DNA from: a virus
IMG/VR virus record: IMGVR_UViG_3300020180_000015
Span: 19,552 to 83,551 of that record
Strand: one strand, 5' to 3'
Length of the DNA: 64,000 bases
Made by a program: the position numbers and the translations under genes. The notes below the pieces were generated by a model. The model was not told the DNA's origin. It did no database searches and was given only the letters and a program-made list of their open reading frames with translations. Below, piece after piece: positions 22,435 to 31,016 of this stretch. Position 1 is the first letter of the stretch. Every line of letters begins with the position of its first letter.

Positions 22435-23325
22435 ATGGCGAACAAATCGGCGGCACTCGCTGCGGCGATCAATGGGAAATTAGCGGCGTGGCGTTTGAAC
22501 GCACCAGCGAAAGCGGACGCGGTCAAGTCGCTCGACGGATGGATACGGGACGCCGGGATTATCGGCGATGCTGCTGCAGTGGAGTATTTGAGGCAAGCCG
22601 TCGCAGCCGCCGAGAAGGTCGGCGCGGTGAAATCAGCATCGCCTTGGGGTAAAGTGATTAAGAGCGCCGCCGCCGCCGTGAAAGTACTCAAGGGCGCGAC
22701 TGTGAAAGCTGACGCGGTTACCGAGGGTCGTCGCATTGTGGGGCGGTTCCTAGCACGAAATCGCGGCACGGTACAGACGCCGGGCGACGTTGACGATCTG
22801 GTATCCAACATGCGCCGCTTGTTCGGCGGGACGCCGACGATGGTCGCATTGGGGCAGCCGCTTCAGTATCTGGATACGGTTGGCGACGATGCCGCCGCAA
22901 TCCCATATGTAGAGCGGGTACTACGCATTCTTAACCGTCTAGCGGTGAAAGCTGCGAAGGCTGAACCGACTGATGTTGACTTCTTGGTGATGTACGTGTC
23001 CAATGCGTCGGGGCAACGCCGCCAGTTAGTCGAGATAGTCAATGAAGGTGCGGAGGAGGGTGATATTCCTAAGCTACAAAGGATCGCCGACAGGGTTACG
23101 CAGAGCGCAGGGAAATTGCAGGGCGATGCTCGTGTGCAATCCGAGGGCATGGTACAGCAGATCAATGCGGCGATCACGCTTCTTCAGCGAGGGGATAAAC
23201 GCAGCGCGGAACTGCCGCTCGTGAGCGCCGAGACGTATGCCAATCGAATGCTTCTCGCGCTTGAACGACAGTTGACCGTAGCGAAGCTTGAGGCAGTGTT
23301 ACGGCGAAATCCAAGTCGCCGTTAG
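22435..23325 (+). CDS. hypothetical helical protein, 296 aa
   Basis: The start is ATG 22435 (MANKSAALAAAINGK) behind AGGACAGGGG; earlier starts lie upstream of the promoter. The protein is Ala-rich and almost wholly helical (VEYLRQAVAAAEKVG, YVERVLRILNRLAVKAAKA, LVSAETYANRMLLALERQL), with little sign of an enzyme. It stands with its own promoter ahead of the portal group. It might be a structural or scaffold-like protein, or an accessory cassette; no assignment. Confidence 0.6.
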   Translation: MANKSAALAAAINGKLAAWRLNAPAKADAVKSLDGWIRDAGIIGDAAAVEYLRQAVAAAEKVGAVKSASPWGKVIKSAAAAVKVLKGATVKADAVTEGRRIVGRFLARNRGTVQTPGDVDDLVSNMRRLFGGTPTMVALGQPLQYLDTVGDDAAAIPYVERVLRILNRLAVKAAKAEPTDVDFLVMYVSNASGQRRQLVEIVNEGAEEGDIPKLQRIADRVTQSAGKLQGDARVQSEGMVQQINAAITLLQRGDKRSAELPLVSAETYANRMLLALERQLTVAKLEAVLRRNPSRR

Positions 23326-23411
23326 GCGAAAGCTAGTCGATCAATCCGATTCGGTGCGATTGCGATCATGACGACCATCGCTGCCGAGTTAAAAAAATAA
23401 GGGAGTCAGCG

Positions 23412-25667
23412 ATGCCATATATGGCAATTGAACGAGACGGTAAATTTATGGTGTATGTGAGGGGCGCCGACAACAAACCCAAAGGGCGATCTCGCGGCAC
23501 TTACACAGGCGATGATGCAAAGGATCAGGCGGCGGAGCAGTTAGATAACCTACGGACTGTCGAACGCGGCGAACAGCAAAACCGCCGTCGCTACAATGGG
23601 CTTGATCTAGCTCCGCCTTCCGGCGTCCGTGCTGCGTGTCAGCGAGGATTAGATCAAGAAGGCGGCACGGCGCTTCAGCGGCAAGCTGCCGAACTGATCA
23701 CGTCCGGTTCGCAGTTATCCGTTCTCGCGATTCGCACTGTTGCGCGGCAGTTTAATAAGTCGCGCAAGTCGGGTGACGACCAACAGCATCTGCTGCGCGG
23801 CGGCGATGCTGGCGCGGTGTGGTTCAAGACCATGGCGGCGGCACTCGATAATATGGACAGCGGCGTGAAGTCGGCAAAAGAAGTTGGTGAAGGCACGGAA
23901 CGACGCCGTGAACGCGATGGGCCGTCCGGCATGGGCTTCGGCAGCGGCGGCGACTTTCGTCCGATTGATTATGACGCCTTGTCTCGTGAGTCATCGCGCC
24001 TGCAAAGGATGATGACAAGCGGTGATCTCGGACTCCCTGCGGCGTTGGGCGCGTTTGAACGAACCGTGCGCGAGGCGGCGAGTTTTGCAGGGGGTAGCAA
24101 ACGACAGGCACTGTCCCGCGCCGCTGATGACATCGAGAAAGGCATTCCCCTGTTCAAGTCGCCGATGCCGTCCGATGATAACTCATCAGCAATGTCGCCG
24201 CACGAACGCGGCATCGCAATGTTGAAGAATGCATTCGTGGCAATACGAATCGTGGCGAGTGCAAAGGCGATCACGGCATCCAACGCAAGCGGCGCGGGGT
24301 TTAGCATACCGCCGGATGACGACGGACTAGGAGCGACGGTGAGTATGCGTAAGGGCATGGAGGTTTACGTGAAGTCCACTGGCGAGATCGGCACGGTGCG
24401 CGGCGTGAAGCGAGTCGGCGACGGCGTGCGTTACAAGGTCGAGACGCCGAGCGGGTTTACGATCTGCAGCCGCAAGGGGATTATGTCGGCACGGGCGAAG
24501 GCGATCAAAGAAGCTGCCGTTGCATGTGACACGATCCAGAAGGCAGCGGACGCTGAAACAGTCGATGCCGAAACAGTGAAAGCGGCGCTCAAGGCACTGG
24601 CGACCAGTTGGAAGATCGCCGATATGTCGACCCGCGAGAAGATGCAAACATCCTATGATGCGCTGATCGCCGCCCGTGCGATCCTGACGGCGTCGCCGGA
24701 TGAATCAGACTTGGCGAAAAAGTATCTGGCGATGGCGAAAGCAGGACTCGATCCTATTGCCGAAGAAGGTGTGAAGGCATCTTACGACAATGGGGTGAAG
24801 CGGGCTGTCCAACTCCTGCAGATGGTTCGGGCGAGTTTGTCAGTCGATTCTCAACCGCAGCGATTGGGGAACGTGCGACTTTTAAACAAAGTCGACGGAC
24901 TCCTTTCCCGATTGCTCACGACGGCATCGCCGAACGGACAGCGCGTGTTTCGCGGCATCCAAGAAACGCTGTCGCGGTTCACGGATAACGAGGAGTCGTG
25001 GTACCCGGCACAGACGCCGATCAGCGAGTGGGAGCAGGGGATCAGTGATGCTTTGCGGCAGATGATAGCATTTGCCGGGGGGAGGGGCATTAAGGCGGAA
25101 GGTGAAGTCGAAAAGATGCGCGAAGTATTGATCAGCGCGTACAACGACAGGATCATCACCGGAGATGAAAGTAAACAGCTTGATCAACTGCGTCACCAGA
25201 CGAAAAACCCGATCGGCGACCTCGATTACTTTGATTATTCGATCAACGCATACGGCACGAAACCTGAATATCTCGCCAAACGTAAAAAGGTACTGCAGCG
25301 ACTCAACAGCATTATTCGGAAGCGCAATCGCCTAGTCGACGAGATCAATCAGCGGGCGGCAAAACCTCAGACAAAGAATACGGCGGAAGCGGCGCTGAAG
25401 GCACTGCAGGACGTGGTCGGCGAGATCACGACCGCTGGAGCATCAACCGATGACCAGCAGGAGCGAATGCTTGAAGCCGTCGATACGTTACATCTGTACG
25501 CCGCCGCCGCCGGAGAAAAGGCGATCAAGAGCCTTGAGCCACTCGAAGAGGCGTTATACGCAGAACCTGACGACGGACTGAGCGAGTGGCAGCAGCGGGT
25601 TGTCAGCATGATCGAAGATTACCAAGCGAAGATCGCCAGTGAACCAGAACCAGAAGCGGTGACCTAA
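23412..25667 (+). CDS. large hypothetical protein upstream of portal, 751 aa
   Basis: It begins MPYMAIERDGKFMVYVRGADNKPKG..., with a short beta N-terminus resembling the 'FCV...G' openings of some phage morphogenesis proteins. A long helical body rich in Ala, Lys and Asp follows. Around residue 300-355 lies a small beta segment (GATVSMRKGMEVYVKSTGEIGTVRGVKRVGDGVRYKV) that looks like an SH3/KOW-type barrel. It abuts the portal gene (TAATG). Position suggests a head or injected protein; function not recognised. Confidence 0.6.
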   Translation: MPYMAIERDGKFMVYVRGADNKPKGRSRGTYTGDDAKDQAAEQLDNLRTVERGEQQNRRRYNGLDLAPPSGVRAACQRGLDQEGGTALQRQAAELITSGSQLSVLAIRTVARQFNKSRKSGDDQQHLLRGGDAGAVWFKTMAAALDNMDSGVKSAKEVGEGTERRRERDGPSGMGFGSGGDFRPIDYDALSRESSRLQRMMTSGDLGLPAALGAFERTVREAASFAGGSKRQALSRAADDIEKGIPLFKSPMPSDDNSSAMSPHERGIAMLKNAFVAIRIVASAKAITASNASGAGFSIPPDDDGLGATVSMRKGMEVYVKSTGEIGTVRGVKRVGDGVRYKVETPSGFTICSRKGIMSARAKAIKEAAVACDTIQKAADAETVDAETVKAALKALATSWKIADMSTREKMQTSYDALIAARAILTASPDESDLAKKYLAMAKAGLDPIAEEGVKASYDNGVKRAVQLLQMVRASLSVDSQPQRLGNVRLLNKVDGLLSRLLTTASPNGQRVFRGIQETLSRFTDNEESWYPAQTPISEWEQGISDALRQMIAFAGGRGIKAEGEVEKMREVLISAYNDRIITGDESKQLDQLRHQTKNPIGDLDYFDYSINAYGTKPEYLAKRKKVLQRLNSIIRKRNRLVDEINQRAAKPQTKNTAEAALKALQDVVGEITTAGASTDDQQERMLEAVDTLHLYAAAAGEKAIKSLEPLEEALYAEPDDGLSEWQQRVVSMIEDYQAKIASEPEPEAVT

Positions 25668-28636
25668 TGGGGTTGTTAAACGAGATAGGGCAAGTTTACG
25701 GCGACGGCGTGAAGGCTGCTGTGAAGTCGCTGAGTAATCTACCGCGCCGTCCGGCGGCGACACGCTACCAGCGTCAAGCGCCGTTTGTGCGCGGCGCTCC
25801 TGCTCGGCGGCAGCAGTCGTTGATCATCAATGACGAACTGCAGCACGCGGTCAAGTCCGTCTCGTATAGCGATTTCATAAACGACTTCATAAATGCCGAA
25901 GGTACGAACTGGCGGAACAATTACTCCGAACAGCAGATCGAGTCGGCGTATGCCACGTCGGTTTACCTGTTTGCGGCGATGCGCCGCGTGGCGAACCTGT
26001 TCTCCATGGTGCGCTTTGTCGCCGAAGTCGACAAGGGCGGCGATTGGCAGCGGCTGCCAGATACTCACCACTTAAATAAAATATTCACAGTCGCCGGCGC
26101 ACGGTTCATGTACCACCTGTATATGTATTACGCGCTCTACGGCACGACGCTTGTTTATAAACGCAAGACCCGTAAGGCACTCGCCGCCTACCAGCGTGGC
26201 AAACTAATCAGCGGGTATTTGGAGGGCGGGATCGCAGGATTATCGGTCATCCCTAATTCGCGCTGGGAGATATTCGAGGACGAGTATCAGGGCGAGATTC
26301 AGGGATTTAGCCTGAACGAGCCGATGGGCGAACTGAAGGCGGGGATGCGGGATCGGGACGAGTTCGTGTACATCCACGACTTTGACCCGCGCTTTTTGAA
26401 CAACGGCATCTCGATGGTAAGTCTAGCGATCAACAACGCGATCACCAATGCCGCCATCGCACGATGGGCGGCACACTACTTTATGTCCGGCGCTATGCCG
26501 CTGCTGCTCATCAGCACTGAAGAAGACCCGGCGATGCAGACCGAAGCGGACTTGATCCGGCAAAAGAATTTTATCGAGCGGGCGTGGCAAGGGTTGTTCG
26601 GCAAGTTTGCGATGCGTGCCGTATTCACGGATCGCAAACTGAACGTGCAGCAAGCCGGGATTGATGCCGAGAAAGTTCAAGCACCGGATTTGAACCGTGA
26701 CTCATTGAACGCCATCGCTTCGGTATTCCAGATCGCGCCGGATTTAATCGTCCCGCCCGAAGGCGGCAGCGACAACGCACGGCATAAGTTCCTCATGATG
26801 GATGCATTTCGTTCGGCGATCCTGCCTGTCGCATGGCAGATGACAGACGTATTCAATGCCGACATGGGGCTGCACGATGCGAACGTGCGGATCGTGGTCG
26901 CAGAAGATGAGATCACGGCGCTGGATGCAGATCGCGCCGACAATGCGACCACTGAAACAGGGCTGTTTACCTCCGGTATCCAGACGTTCGGGGAAACCCG
27001 TGACCAGATGCGCTTCAAGCCATCGCCGGGACTCAAGCTGCTGGAGAGCTTTATCAATATCAATGGGCGGCTTCAGTCGGTTGAGCGAGTCCTGCGGGAT
27101 GACCAACTGCCAAGCGACTTTATCATGCAGTACGCGCCGACTGCGTGGGATGCCGGGATCGTCAAGCGTTCCGAAGTGCGAAAGCTAATGTTTAATCTGC
27201 CGACGCCTGCCGCTGAGGACGGGTACAAGTATGAAGTAGTGCCAGACCCATCGGCGGGCGGCGGCTTCGGCGGAGGTGGTACGCCGTCACCAGAACCGCC
27301 TGAAAACGGCGGAGGTTCGCTTCCTGCGGGTGATCGTCCCCAACTGCCCGGCAAAACGCCACAGGGCGGCACGGTCGCGCCGACGGTCGCTCCGACGGAC
27401 GGTGACAAGGCAGTCGATCAAAATCGTCAAATTGTCGATTTTGCCGGGATCGAAAGCGCCGAGACGGATGGGCGGATCATCCCGGTGACTCCGGTTGCGC
27501 GTTTGACGGCGAGTGCCACACAGCAGCATTCGGCATGTGCGTTACTCATGATCGGCGACGACCCACTGATCCAGACGGTTGCCACGCAGTTAGAGATCAT
27601 GCTCGACGGCGTCCCTGCTATTTGGCAAGACCCTGAAACGTATCACTGTACCCTCGTTTACAGTGATCATGCGACGGACGACCAGATCGCGGCGGCGCAG
27701 AAACTTATGCCGGAATACATGCCGGACATCACTTTGCGCGTGGATGGGTTGATCACGTTTGAGACGCAGGATGGTTTGTGCATCGCGCTGCGTGTGGATA
27801 CGACGCAGGGATTGGAAGGGTTGCAGAGCCACACTCGCACGTCGTTCAGTAACGCGGCGCTGCCGATTTCGCCTTACTCTGCTTCGGGGGCGTATATGCC
27901 ACATATCACGCTGTGCTATGTGCCGGACGAGACTCCCGTGCCGGAATTCACCTGCGCGATCAGCGTCGTGCCGCAGTGTATCCAAGTCACCCGCGACGAG
28001 TACAAAGTGGTCTTTGAACTGCCGTCGATCCGCGAGGCAGCGGGGGACGACCCGAACCACGCGCACAACCGACAGATGCTGATCGACGACGCCGAGATTA
28101 CACGGCAGTTCGTGCAGTCGGCGCTGCGGACATGGCGCGATACGGGGGAGCCGGGTCCCGGCTTGAGCGACGCGGTCAAGAACGTGGTACGTGAAGCACT
28201 GGCGCAGGATGCGGCGATGGCGTGGGACGCCGCGCTGAAGGCGTGCGATGACGGGTACTTTGACGACAGCGCCGATTTGACGGACGGGCATAATCCGATA
28301 TTGGGTGTAATGGCAAAGGCGAAACTAGCGATGCAGGAAACACCTGAAGCCGAACTGGATGCGTGGGAACGCTCCGCGTTCCGTAATGGGGTATCGAAGG
28401 CGGCGAGTCGGTTTGAAGTGAACCTGCTACCATTGGCGCTTGAGCAGACGGTGAAGGCGAGACTTGCCGATGTCAAAACGAAAACGGAAATCAAACTCGT
28501 GTTCAATGACGCCCGTGCCGCACTCGCCGAGAGTGCGCCGAAGGCAGTGGACGAGGACTCGCTGATGGCATGGGCGGAACGGGTCGCCGGGATGGACGGG
28601 TTGGGCGACTTGCTCGACGATGACTTGACTTCCTAA
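25667..28636 (+). CDS. portal protein fused to a 2H phosphoesterase domain, 989 aa
   Basis: Residues 1 to about 525 read as an HK97/SPP1-type portal (YATSVYLFAAMRRVANLFS, YALYGTTLVYKRK, LNAIASVFQIAPDLIVPP, then ETRDQM), the 12-mer through which DNA enters the head. A Gly/Pro linker (about 525-590) follows; it contains a copy of the dispersed palindrome. Residues about 615-790 carry two H-x-T motifs, YHCTLVYS (His660) and PHITLCYV (His746), the signature of 2H phosphoesterases, which include the LigT-type RNA enzymes and the anti-CBASS nucleases that cut cyclic nucleotides. A helical tail of about 200 residues ends the protein. Portals are usually 400-550 aa. Confidence 0.85.
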   Translation: MGLLNEIGQVYGDGVKAAVKSLSNLPRRPAATRYQRQAPFVRGAPARRQQSLIINDELQHAVKSVSYSDFINDFINAEGTNWRNNYSEQQIESAYATSVYLFAAMRRVANLFSMVRFVAEVDKGGDWQRLPDTHHLNKIFTVAGARFMYHLYMYYALYGTTLVYKRKTRKALAAYQRGKLISGYLEGGIAGLSVIPNSRWEIFEDEYQGEIQGFSLNEPMGELKAGMRDRDEFVYIHDFDPRFLNNGISMVSLAINNAITNAAIARWAAHYFMSGAMPLLLISTEEDPAMQTEADLIRQKNFIERAWQGLFGKFAMRAVFTDRKLNVQQAGIDAEKVQAPDLNRDSLNAIASVFQIAPDLIVPPEGGSDNARHKFLMMDAFRSAILPVAWQMTDVFNADMGLHDANVRIVVAEDEITALDADRADNATTETGLFTSGIQTFGETRDQMRFKPSPGLKLLESFININGRLQSVERVLRDDQLPSDFIMQYAPTAWDAGIVKRSEVRKLMFNLPTPAAEDGYKYEVVPDPSAGGGFGGGGTPSPEPPENGGGSLPAGDRPQLPGKTPQGGTVAPTVAPTDGDKAVDQNRQIVDFAGIESAETDGRIIPVTPVARLTASATQQHSACALLMIGDDPLIQTVATQLEIMLDGVPAIWQDPETYHCTLVYSDHATDDQIAAAQKLMPEYMPDITLRVDGLITFETQDGLCIALRVDTTQGLEGLQSHTRTSFSNAALPISPYSASGAYMPHITLCYVPDETPVPEFTCAISVVPQCIQVTRDEYKVVFELPSIREAAGDDPNHAHNRQMLIDDAEITRQFVQSALRTWRDTGEPGPGLSDAVKNVVREALAQDAAMAWDAALKACDDGYFDDSADLTDGHNPILGVMAKAKLAMQETPEAELDAWERSAFRNGVSKAASRFEVNLLPLALEQTVKARLADVKTKTEIKLVFNDARAALAESAPKAVDEDSLMAWAERVAGMDGLGDLLDDDLTS
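27419..27443. repeat. dispersed 25-bp palindrome, copy 4 (inside portal fusion linker)
   Basis: CAAAATCGTCAAATTGTCGATTTTG is placed in frame in the linker between the portal and 2H phosphoesterase parts of the 989-aa protein. Confidence 0.75.
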
Positions 28637-28652
28637 TCTTTCGAGTTAAGAT
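28625..28652 (+). promoter_or_regulatory. cassette-type promoter (TTGACT-16-TAAGAT)
   Basis: TTGACT (28625-28630), 16 bases containing CCTAATCTTTCGAGT, TAAGAT (28647-28652). It is nearly the same as the promoters at 36137, 36636 and 38949. Confidence 0.75.
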
Positions 28653-28691
28653 GTGTATCAATAGTGTGCTGAAAAGCGAAAGGGAAATACG

Positions 28692-29093
28692 ATGGTCACA
28701 AAACGGCAATTGGCAATCAAGGCGGCACGAGTGCGTAGCCTGAAAACTGCGCCAGTCACGGCGGCATGGTTTAATCGTGCGGGCATCACGGTTGCGCGGA
28801 TGCAGCGCACATGGGGTGCGCGGCAGGGGCTGGTGTGGGCGGATTTCGTTAGTATCTGGTCTCCAATTAACGGATACAGAAACGACCTACCGCCGAGCAT
28901 CGTTCGTGCAGCCGGTCAACTGTACGACGTGGCTGCAAATCTGAACGGACATCGCGCAGAGACCCAACCGCAGGGTTGGATGCCGGGGATGGTATTCCCG
29001 GCGGAAACCAGAAACTGGAAGCGGGTAGACGGATTACTCGCTCGGTTGAAGGCGGAACTTGCCGATGCCGCCGACACACTATCAAGCGGTTAA
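28692..29093 (+). CDS. cassette protein, 133 aa
   Basis: It begins MVTKRQLAIKAARVRSL, similar to the MNRRQKVVIKAA start of the three cassette genes at 36-39 kb, and its promoter is of the same type. The rest (AAWFNRAGITVARMQRTWGARQ...) is different. Ribosome site AAAGGGA. A terminator follows at 29126-29155. So it is a self-contained promoter-gene-terminator unit between the portal and the head morphogenesis gene. Function unknown. Confidence 0.6.
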   Translation: MVTKRQLAIKAARVRSLKTAPVTAAWFNRAGITVARMQRTWGARQGLVWADFVSIWSPINGYRNDLPPSIVRAAGQLYDVAANLNGHRAETQPQGWMPGMVFPAETRNWKRVDGLLARLKAELADAADTLSSG

Positions 29094-29105
29094 ACCCCGC
29101 CGTTC

Positions 29106-29139
29106 GTGCCTGTCCCGTAACGTGAAGCCCTGCTACGCT
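29106..29139 (+). promoter_or_regulatory. late-type promoter-like element 3, in a terminator loop
   Basis: GTGCCTGTCC ... TACGCT (29134-29139), 28 bases apart. The hexamer lies in the loop of the terminator at 29126-29155. Confidence 0.55.
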
Positions 29140-29155
29140 ATCAGCAGGGCTTTTA
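29126..29155 (+). terminator. rho-independent terminator
   Basis: AGCCCTGCT-ACGCTATC-AGCAGGGCT followed by TTT ends the 28692 cassette. Confidence 0.8.
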
Positions 29156-29170
29156 TATTGGGGCGGCGGC

Positions 29171-29959
29171 ATGGACGACATAGCGGTCAAAGGCATCATC
29201 GGCGATAAGGTACGCGACATCATCCGGCGGTTGGGGCAGGGGCTGAGGAACATCCTTCCCCGCGAACCAACGCCAGAGGAGTCGGCGCGTTACCGCGAAA
29301 GTCGGCGACCCAGGTCGGAAGTCGAAGCCGAACAGCGGCAACAAGTCGCCATCGAAAAGATACGCCGATACCAAGTGGCGTTCAATGAGCAGGTGACGGC
29401 ACTCGCCGCCCAGCTTGCCGCGAAGGACATCTCGCCGCAGGAGTTTCGTGCCATGATGCTAATCGAGATTCGATTCAACCTACTCACGGCGGCGGCGGCA
29501 GCGGCGGGGAGTATCGGAAGTCTATCACCGATGGATTTAAACCGCGTCGATATGAGGGTGCGGGAACAGGCGCGGTTTCTCGACAACTGGATCGCGCAGA
29601 TCGAACGGCAGCCGGATAAAGACTGGTCGCCGGGTGCGCTCGGCGTTCGCGCGCGGATGTACGCGGGCAGCGCCGAAACCCTAGCCGCCGAAACAGTCGA
29701 CAAGAACGTGCATCGGGAGTTTCCCGATTTGCCGTTTTACCCGGCACAAAAAACGGCGTGCCGTGCGAACTGCCGCTGCCGCTGGGAGTGGCGGAGCGTG
29801 GATCGAGAGAAGGGCGACGCCGACGTGTACTGGCTGCTGGGAGTGGCGGAGCATTGCAAACAGTGCCTTGCCCGCGCCGATGTGTTCTCGCCGATGCAAA
29901 TTAGAAACTGGAAGATCGTCAACATGCCGGCGGATATTCGTGACTTAATCGTAGGGTAG
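29171..29959 (+). CDS. probable head morphogenesis protein (MuF-like C-terminus), 262 aa
   Basis: The N-terminus and middle are helical (EAEQRQQVAIEKIRRYQVAF). The C-terminal LPFYPAQKTACRANCRCRWEW and EHCKQCLARADVFS carry the Cys-rich pattern of phage minor head proteins of the MuF type. It lies between portal and capsid genes, where these occur. Probably a minor capsid or injected protein. The ribosome site is the G-rich GGGGCGGCGG. It is read from the late-type element whose hexamer lies in the preceding terminator. Confidence 0.65.
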   Translation: MDDIAVKGIIGDKVRDIIRRLGQGLRNILPREPTPEESARYRESRRPRSEVEAEQRQQVAIEKIRRYQVAFNEQVTALAAQLAAKDISPQEFRAMMLIEIRFNLLTAAAAAAGSIGSLSPMDLNRVDMRVREQARFLDNWIAQIERQPDKDWSPGALGVRARMYAGSAETLAAETVDKNVHREFPDLPFYPAQKTACRANCRCRWEWRSVDREKGDADVYWLLGVAEHCKQCLARADVFSPMQIRNWKIVNMPADIRDLIVG

Positions 29960-30054
29960 GGCGGCAGATTTTCGCGTCGCGTTTGTGATAAACTGTGACA
30001 AGCCTTAACGATTAAGCGGACGATTGAGAGTGATAATCAACGAGTTTTATTGCT

Positions 30055-30675
30055 ATGTCGCGTAACAAAAATGTTATCTCTAAAAACGTTCTTGAGGTCG
30101 GCAACCCCGACTCCCTGAAAAAGGCGGCGGATCGGGTCGGGCGGCAAGCGTCCGATTTGCGGCAGCATCTGCGTGTGGCTGTGCCGCAGACGGCGGGGGT
30201 GATTAGGACGCAAGTAGTGAAGCCCATGCTGGAGAAACTCGGCATTTACCCGCCGCGCTGGATCGGCATGAAGATGCGTTGGAAGTCGGCAAAGCAGCGG
30301 CGCTACGTCATGATGAAATTACGCGCCGAAGGAAACCTGCCGCGCAAACGGACGTTCAAACTGCGGCAGGGATGGGTATCGACCGTCGAGGTCGATACCA
30401 AAAACGGGGCAATTAAGGTGACGGTTGAGAATACGGCGACCTCGCCGGACTCGCGGGGACGGATGACAAGGTATCAGCCTTTTGTATCAGGGGACATTGG
30501 ACTCGGCGTGAGCCGCAGATCGATGCAGCGTTACGACAAACCGATACAGCCATTTCACAAGGATCGGGGTTGGAATCCCGCAGCACCGATCATTCAACAA
30601 TACTACGCCTTATCAATAGACAAGGCGGAGGAGTTTCTAGGCAAGATTATCATTCGCATCATCCGGAGGCAGTGA
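30055..30675 (+). CDS. hypothetical protein, possibly HK97 gp10-like, 206 aa
   Basis: Basic protein: KMRWKSAKQRRYVMMKLRAEG, then FKLRQGWVSTVEVDTKNGAIKV and a C-terminal FHKDRGWNPAAPIIQQYYAL. The last segment resembles tail-completion / gp10-type proteins that end in a beta-strand and helix. It lies between head genes, so a structural role is likely but not established. The ribosome site is weak. Confidence 0.5.
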   Translation: MSRNKNVISKNVLEVGNPDSLKKAADRVGRQASDLRQHLRVAVPQTAGVIRTQVVKPMLEKLGIYPPRWIGMKMRWKSAKQRRYVMMKLRAEGNLPRKRTFKLRQGWVSTVEVDTKNGAIKVTVENTATSPDSRGRMTRYQPFVSGDIGLGVSRRSMQRYDKPIQPFHKDRGWNPAAPIIQQYYALSIDKAEEFLGKIIIRIIRRQ

Positions 30676-30676
30676 C

Positions 30677-30898
30677 ATGCAGCACACCGTTGACGACATG
30701 GCTAAACTGCTCGATACCCTACGCCGATCAACATTGGGTGAGATCAGTGCCATTGAACAAATTGATAAAGCAAACTACCCCGGCGATCTAGCCAAGTTCC
30801 TAGACGCATCGCGCCGCTCCAAACTGCAAATAGTCGCGCAGATCGACAGGATGCTCTACGGCAAACGGAAGGAGCGCCGCAAAAAGTCGAAGAATTGA
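30677..30898 (+). CDS. hypothetical protein, 73 aa
   Basis: Small helical protein (DDMAKLLDTLRRSTLGEISAI ... KLQIVAQIDRMLYGK) with a very basic tail KRKERRKKSKN. GGAGG lies ahead of ATG 30677, two bases after the preceding gene. Possibly a nucleic-acid-binding accessory protein. Confidence 0.6.
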   Translation: MQHTVDDMAKLLDTLRRSTLGEISAIEQIDKANYPGDLAKFLDASRRSKLQIVAQIDRMLYGKRKERRKKSKN

Positions 30899-30900
30899 TC

Positions 30901-30935
30901 GTGCCTTGCTGTCTTGCCCTGAATTGTAGTACTCT
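30901..30935 (+). promoter_or_regulatory. late-type promoter-like element 4
   Basis: GTGCCTTGCTG ... TACTCT (30930-30935), 29 bases. It can also be read as TTGCTG-18-TACTCT. It precedes the capsid fusion gene. Confidence 0.55.
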
Positions 30936-30969
30936 GGCAGAGTAGGCTCACACGTAGTTAACGTCCCAG

Positions 30970-30999
30970 CCCGCATGGAAACTTCCATGCGGGTTTTTT
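30970..30999 (+). terminator. terminator hairpin between promoter-like element and capsid gene
   Basis: CCCGCATGGAA-AC-TTCCATGCGGG then TTTTTT. It stops readthrough from upstream. Because a promoter-like element lies before it, it could also act as an attenuator of capsid expression. Confidence 0.8.
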
Positions 31000-31016
31000 G
31001 TTTTAGTCGAGGTGTC

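Noticed and set aside
30975-31016. ATG 30975 as the start of the capsid fusion
   Set aside because: It lies in the stem of a rho-independent terminator; GTG 31017 has a ribosome site.
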